Program-made: the position numbers and the translations under genes
NCBI GenBank assembly: GCA_022702545.1
Contig: JAHRBC010000001.1
Location: 7,502,001-7,566,000 of the forward strand
Length of the DNA stretch: 64,000 nt
From: Phycomyces nitens
Lineage: Eukaryota > Mucoromycota > Mucoromycetes > Mucorales > Phycomycetaceae
Direction: 5' to 3'
Part shown: piece by piece, positions 60,233 through 64,000 of the stretch
Position numbering within the stretch: the first letter of the stretch is position 1
Layout: the number at the start of each line of letters is the position of its first letter
The notes under the pieces: generated by a model
What the model saw: the letters and a program-made list of their open reading frames with translations, nothing else
Told to the model about the DNA's origin: nothing
Databases searched by the model: none

Positions 60233-61942
60233 GCAAGAAACAAGAATTGCACAAATTAAACACATCTTTAAAACACCAGGCGTAGAAGAGGACGCGCTCG
60301 ATCTCCTTCACCTCCATTGCCAGAAGAAGAAAGAGATAGACGTACTGTGTTTGTGACACAGCTGGCACAGCGTCTCAAATCTCGAGAACTCGAAGACTTT
60401 TTTACACAAGCAGGTCGAGTTCGTGACGCAAAGATCATTTTCGATCGACATTCGGGACGGTCAAAGGGGTAAGTGATGAAAACTGTGCATCGAGCTCTGA
60501 TTGCTAAATGTCCCTTTTTTTCTTTCTTTCTTTTAAAACTAGAGTTGGGTATGTCGAATTTTATGACGAAGACTCGGTTCAAAGTGCATTGGCGATGTCA
60601 GGCCAAAAACTTTTAGGTATCCCGGTCGTTGTCCAACTTACAGAGGCTGAGAAGAACCGTCTTGCTATGCAAGCAGCAAAGAACGCGTATGTATAGTATT
60701 CTGACTGATCAAATGTGCGCTCTTATTGATATGTGTTTTTTTTTTGGGTGGATCACTAGTCAGATGGCCGCACAGGATCAAGAGTTATTCTATCAACGTC
60801 TGTATGTGGGATCTATTCATTTTAGTCTCACAGAAGATGATATTCGTCAGATATTTGAACCTTTTGGTCCTCTTGATTTCGTTAATCTTCACAAAGGTAA
60901 AGATATTCAAACAGCCAATGTGTCTGGACCATTTTTTATTAACTATATTACTAAAAAAAAACAAAAGACCCCGAAACTGGCAAGTCAAAAGGATATGCTT
61001 TTATTCAGTAAGTGATAAAGAGCTTCTAGACCCGCAGCAACTAATCTGTTTGGTCCAATAGATACAAAAATGCCGAAGATTCAAAACAAGCCCTTGAAAA
61101 GATGAATGGATTTGAATTGGCCGGAAGAAACGTAAGGCCCTAGAGTATGGTACAAACAAGAAGATGTGGCTGATGTGGGACTGTATATAGTTGAAAGTAG
61201 GATTGGTGACTGAAAAGACATCCGTGATGAGCTCCAGTCTAGACGACGATGGTAAGCTGAATTATTCCACTATATATTTATCATGTACTCATTCTCTCGC
61301 CATTCTAGCTGGTCTCGCGCTCAATTCGCTCTCACGCACAGAGTTGATGAAGAAACTGGCTGCTCGTCAGACAGATTTGATGGAAGAGCTTGAACCCTCG
61401 ATTCCTATTATGCCGTGAGTGGACAAATGTCATCAAGCCAGATACGCGTATATTAATTCTATTGTGTAGACCCAAGCCTATTATTCCTGTCAGTGCATCT
61501 CGTACAGTAATGCTGAACAACATGTTCAACCCTTCAGAGTAAGAATTTGGCTTATGTGCTGAATGGGCATTAAATTGTTGTGAAACCCTTTAGAGAGAGT
61601 GAGCCAGACTGGATGCAAGATTTAGAGACTGATGTAAAAGACGAATGCCTGCACTTTGGACATGTCACTCATATCCACGTTAATGAAGACTCCTTGGTAA
61701 AGATGCAGAGTAAATGGATATCTTGATACTGATATTTTTGTTTTGTAGGGTGAGATCTTTGTCAAGTTTGGTACAATTGATGCTGCCGAGAGAGCCGTAA
61801 AGGCACTGAATGGCAGATGGTTTGGTGGCAGACAGGTAAAATACAGCCAAAAATAAATCAATAGGATTCTTATTAATGTATGAAATAGATTACGGCTGCA
61901 TTTGTCTCGGAGGCTATCTATAATGCCAAATTCTCGCTTTAA
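59658..61942 (+). CDS. RBM39/CAPER-alpha-like splicing factor (SR-like, three RRMs)
   Basis: Fourteen exons (59658-59708, 59803-59873, 59978-60175, 60280-60468, 60543-60686, 60760-60896, 60968-61007, 61062-61131, 61191-61251, 61309-61414, 61470-61538, 61594-61696, 61749-61835, 61889-61942) give 459 residues. The N-terminal RS domain (about 35-115) is Arg/Ser-rich. RRM1 contains [20 protein letters not shown] and [13 protein letters not shown]2 contains [20 protein letters not shown] and [19 protein letters not shown]; a linker follows; then RRM3 of the UHM kind has [15 protein letters not shown] and [20 protein letters not shown]. It would bind U2AF/SF3b ULM peptides and help 3' splice-site selection. 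Intron density is the highest in the window. A long TA run (60202-60229) sits in intron 3. Confidence 0.93.
60202..60229. repeat. TA dinucleotide microsatellite inside an intron
   Basis: Uninterrupted TA array in the third intron of the RBM39-like gene. Confidence 0.9.
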
Positions 61943-63302
61943 AACAAAATGAAAGACTACTAGGAATCCTGCCAACATGAAATCCGGAAAGCAAAGCAAA
62001 TACACACACACACACACAAAAAAAAGGACATCTCACACTCACCATTACTCACAACATACACCTCTCTTACATCACATCTCACCAGAAAATCCCCTAACCT
62101 CCTTGGCCAACAAATGAAAGAGAAAGAGAAAATAACAAGAAATGCTAGCTGGTGAAACTTGCGCAATGAAAGAGAATATGCTGATAAACGCTTCATTCTT
62201 TCTCAACATAGGTTACAAGTTGCGATAATAAAAATCCCCCACCCTCACAAAAAAAATACTTTTATTCTGGCCATAATATCTTATTTTTTATCATAGTTGC
62301 GTTTCCATCCAAGGAAGAAGTCTTCATTCGTACGTTGGAATTGCCACACCATGGCCATATCAGGTTCTATGCCTTTTTGGAACTCATAATAATGTATATA
62401 TAATCTTAAAATGTCTTATGAAAGCAGGTCGGACCCAAACAAAAAAAAAGATGGGATTTGTATAAATGTTATCAGAAAGAGTGTGTGTGTGTGTGTGTGT
62501 TGCCTAGAGAGTACTGGTTTCTATTGAATAGCTTTGTATCTAGAATAAACATCTATACTGTGACATCAAGGCCCGTCTTTTGAGGATCAAGTAATTGGAA
62601 TTGGTAGTTTTTTTACAAGACGTGTTTGGGCCAACTGGTGGCTAGACTACACTCAAAAACGTCTCTTGTGCATGATAAAACTATTTAGCAAACAAGTATC
62701 GTTACAAGTATAATCTAATTGTGTACATTGTTGTGTTTCTAGAATGCCAAAACATGATTGGCTGAATGTCGTACACGAACTGTGCCAAGTTTATGTAGAC
62801 GCCTGATTTCCATAAATGTCACTTTTAAAAGCAAAAGAGATAAATCAGGAGCCAAGTATGGCGAAAGAATAACATGGCATTGAATTCCGATAGAATAAGG
62901 AAAGGACACAATTTGTATTGATAAAAAGGCAGTTTGAGCCGTTTGATAAATCAACAAGCGTTTCTAAAGATCTATGCTAGCCCAAGAGTATCAAGAGCAA
63001 GAGAAAAGAAAGGTAAAAGTATTGCCTTGGCCTCCCTTTTTTTTTCGCCATCACTTTTGCTCTTTTTCTCGACTTTTCTTATTTTATTTTTTTTATTTTA
63101 TTTATATGATACATATATATATATATAAATATATAAATATAGATAATATTCTATACTTGTTATTCTATACCATCTTTTATTGCTTTATTACCTTTGTCTT
63201 TGCTCTTATACACTATTGAAACACTAAAACATAAAGAGAAACGACCATACAACCTTTTAATATTCTGCATATTCCATACTACACTCATAAACAAGATTCC
63301 TA
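61943..63302. other. Intergenic region
   Basis: About 1.36 kb with a CA run (62003-62018) and a GT run (62481-62500). T-rich tracts near 63035-63100 precede the next gene. No gene seen. Confidence 0.5.
62481..62500. repeat. GT dinucleotide microsatellite
   Basis: Ten GT units, followed by TGCC. Confidence 0.9.
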
Positions 63303-63659
63303 ATGTCCTCACCATTCGATAATCAAGTCAACCTCACAAAGTTTGCGACATTAAAACTTTCAGAAGATTCAATCATGACGGATGATTCCCAAGTGACATT
63401 AACTGAAGGCAGCTCTTTAACATCCAGAAGCCATTCAATCAACTCTAGAAACGGGTCTCGTAAACTGAGATCCAAACGTAGCTGCAACTCTGGACGCACC
63501 CTTTTCTCCAGGAATTCAATAACTCATAAACCGCTGGTATTGCCAAGGAAGATTGGTGCGTAAATCAAACCAATAGACAAAATATCAGAATTTCTGCATT
63601 CTGATGATAGCAATAACAATAGCAATAATAATAATAATAATAATAGCAATAATAATAGC

Positions 63660-63693
<34 letters not shown>

Positions 63694-64000
63694 TAATAAA
63701 AATTGCTTAATTTCTCTAGATTTTCTCAGGCATTTGCCTTTTGAACTAGGGGCTTACATTGTATCTCTTTTGGACTTCCAGAGCCTGGTGACGATTTCTT
63801 ATGTATCAAAGACATGGCTTCAGCATTATCTCTCAAAAGACCAATGGAGGTTTCGAATCCTGGAAAGAAACTGGAAACTCAGAGTGCCGCCAAGTCTCAA
63901 CGTCAAAGAACACCAGGTGGACTGGTATTATTGGTTCAAGCAACGTTACCAGCTCGAGACTCGTTGGCGCCTCGGCAAAGTTTCAGCACACTACTTAGAC
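63303..64000 (+). CDS. F-box protein, probably F-box/WD40, N-terminal part (cut by window edge)
   Basis: Exon 1 (63303-63555) encodes a Ser/Thr/Arg-rich N-terminus of 84 residues. After a 164-nt intron that contains a long AAT array, exon 2 starts at 63720 and is open to the window end. Exon 2 begins with an F-box: DFLRHLPFELGAYIVSLLDF, QSLVTISYVSKTWLQHYLSK. WRFRILERNWKLRVPPSLN follows, then WYYWFKQRYQLETRWRLGKV. The latter layout (F-box, then YxxRxxLExRWxxGK) is what fungal F-box/WD40 substrate receptors of SCF ligases show just before the first WD repeat; the repeats themselves lie outside the window. The splice (ATT G|AT) keeps the frame. Confidence 0.8.
63604..63694. repeat. AAT/AGCAAT microsatellite inside an intron
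   Basis: Compound array of AAT with interspersed AGC units, within the first intron of the F-box gene. Confidence 0.9.

Overview
The window is nuclear DNA of a filamentous fungus, most likely an early-diverging mould of the Mucoromycota (Mucorales-like). The AT-rich background, many short GT-AG introns (mostly about 50-90 nt), tandem secreted polygalacturonases, a Plavaka-type transposase with an N-terminal C2H2 finger ORF, several decayed Tc1/mariner copies and expanded F-box/LRR proteins all fit. No gene is of bacterial or organellar type. The lineage is inferred from family content, not from a marker search.

Layout. 1-689 (-) is the 5' part of an F-box/LRR gene cut by the window edge. 1774-3758 (+) is methionine aminopeptidase 2, followed by a small hotdog thioesterase (4015-4633, -). 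An AT-rich stretch with a Tc1 relic follows. 8180-15700 is a GH28 polygalacturonase cluster: two intact, co-oriented genes with identical intron architecture flank a broken third copy. 15806-18295 (-) is the Prp19-complex armadillo protein CTNNBL1. A DDE transposase relic lies at 19.2-19.7 kb. From 20.9 to 31.4 kb comes a dense block: acyl-CoA dehydrogenase, PI4P 5-kinase, Mep/Amt ammonium transporter, CARM1-type arginine methyltransferase and NC2-beta/Dr1.

31.4-43.1 kb is repeat-rich: Tc1 relics, a second F-box/LRR gene (33190-35016, -), a tRNA-like segment, and a 4.2-kb DNA transposon bounded by a perfect 19-bp inverted repeat (36220-40447) with a 916-codon open transposase. Two small hairpin repeats and a dead Tc1 element complete it. 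43414-45752 (-) is RIO1 kinase and 47626-48928 (-) is a methylenetetrahydrofolate reductase that ends right after the catalytic barrel. A 4.4-kb gene-poor stretch with one decayed coding relic leads to 53352-55291 (+), an ERT1/AcuK-type Zn2Cys6-PAS regulator, convergent with a Zds1-like PP2A regulator (55443-57668, -). 59658-61942 (+) is an RBM39-like splicing factor with 14 exons. An F-box gene starting at 63303 runs off the right edge.

Most genes are single housekeeping loci (splicing, chromatin, ribosome biogenesis, lipid signalling, nitrogen uptake, one-carbon metabolism). They are not a functional cluster, apart from the polygalacturonase array. Exon limits were deduced by hand from splice consensus, reading phase and remembered family conservation. 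In every complete multi-exon gene the exon lengths sum to a multiple of three.
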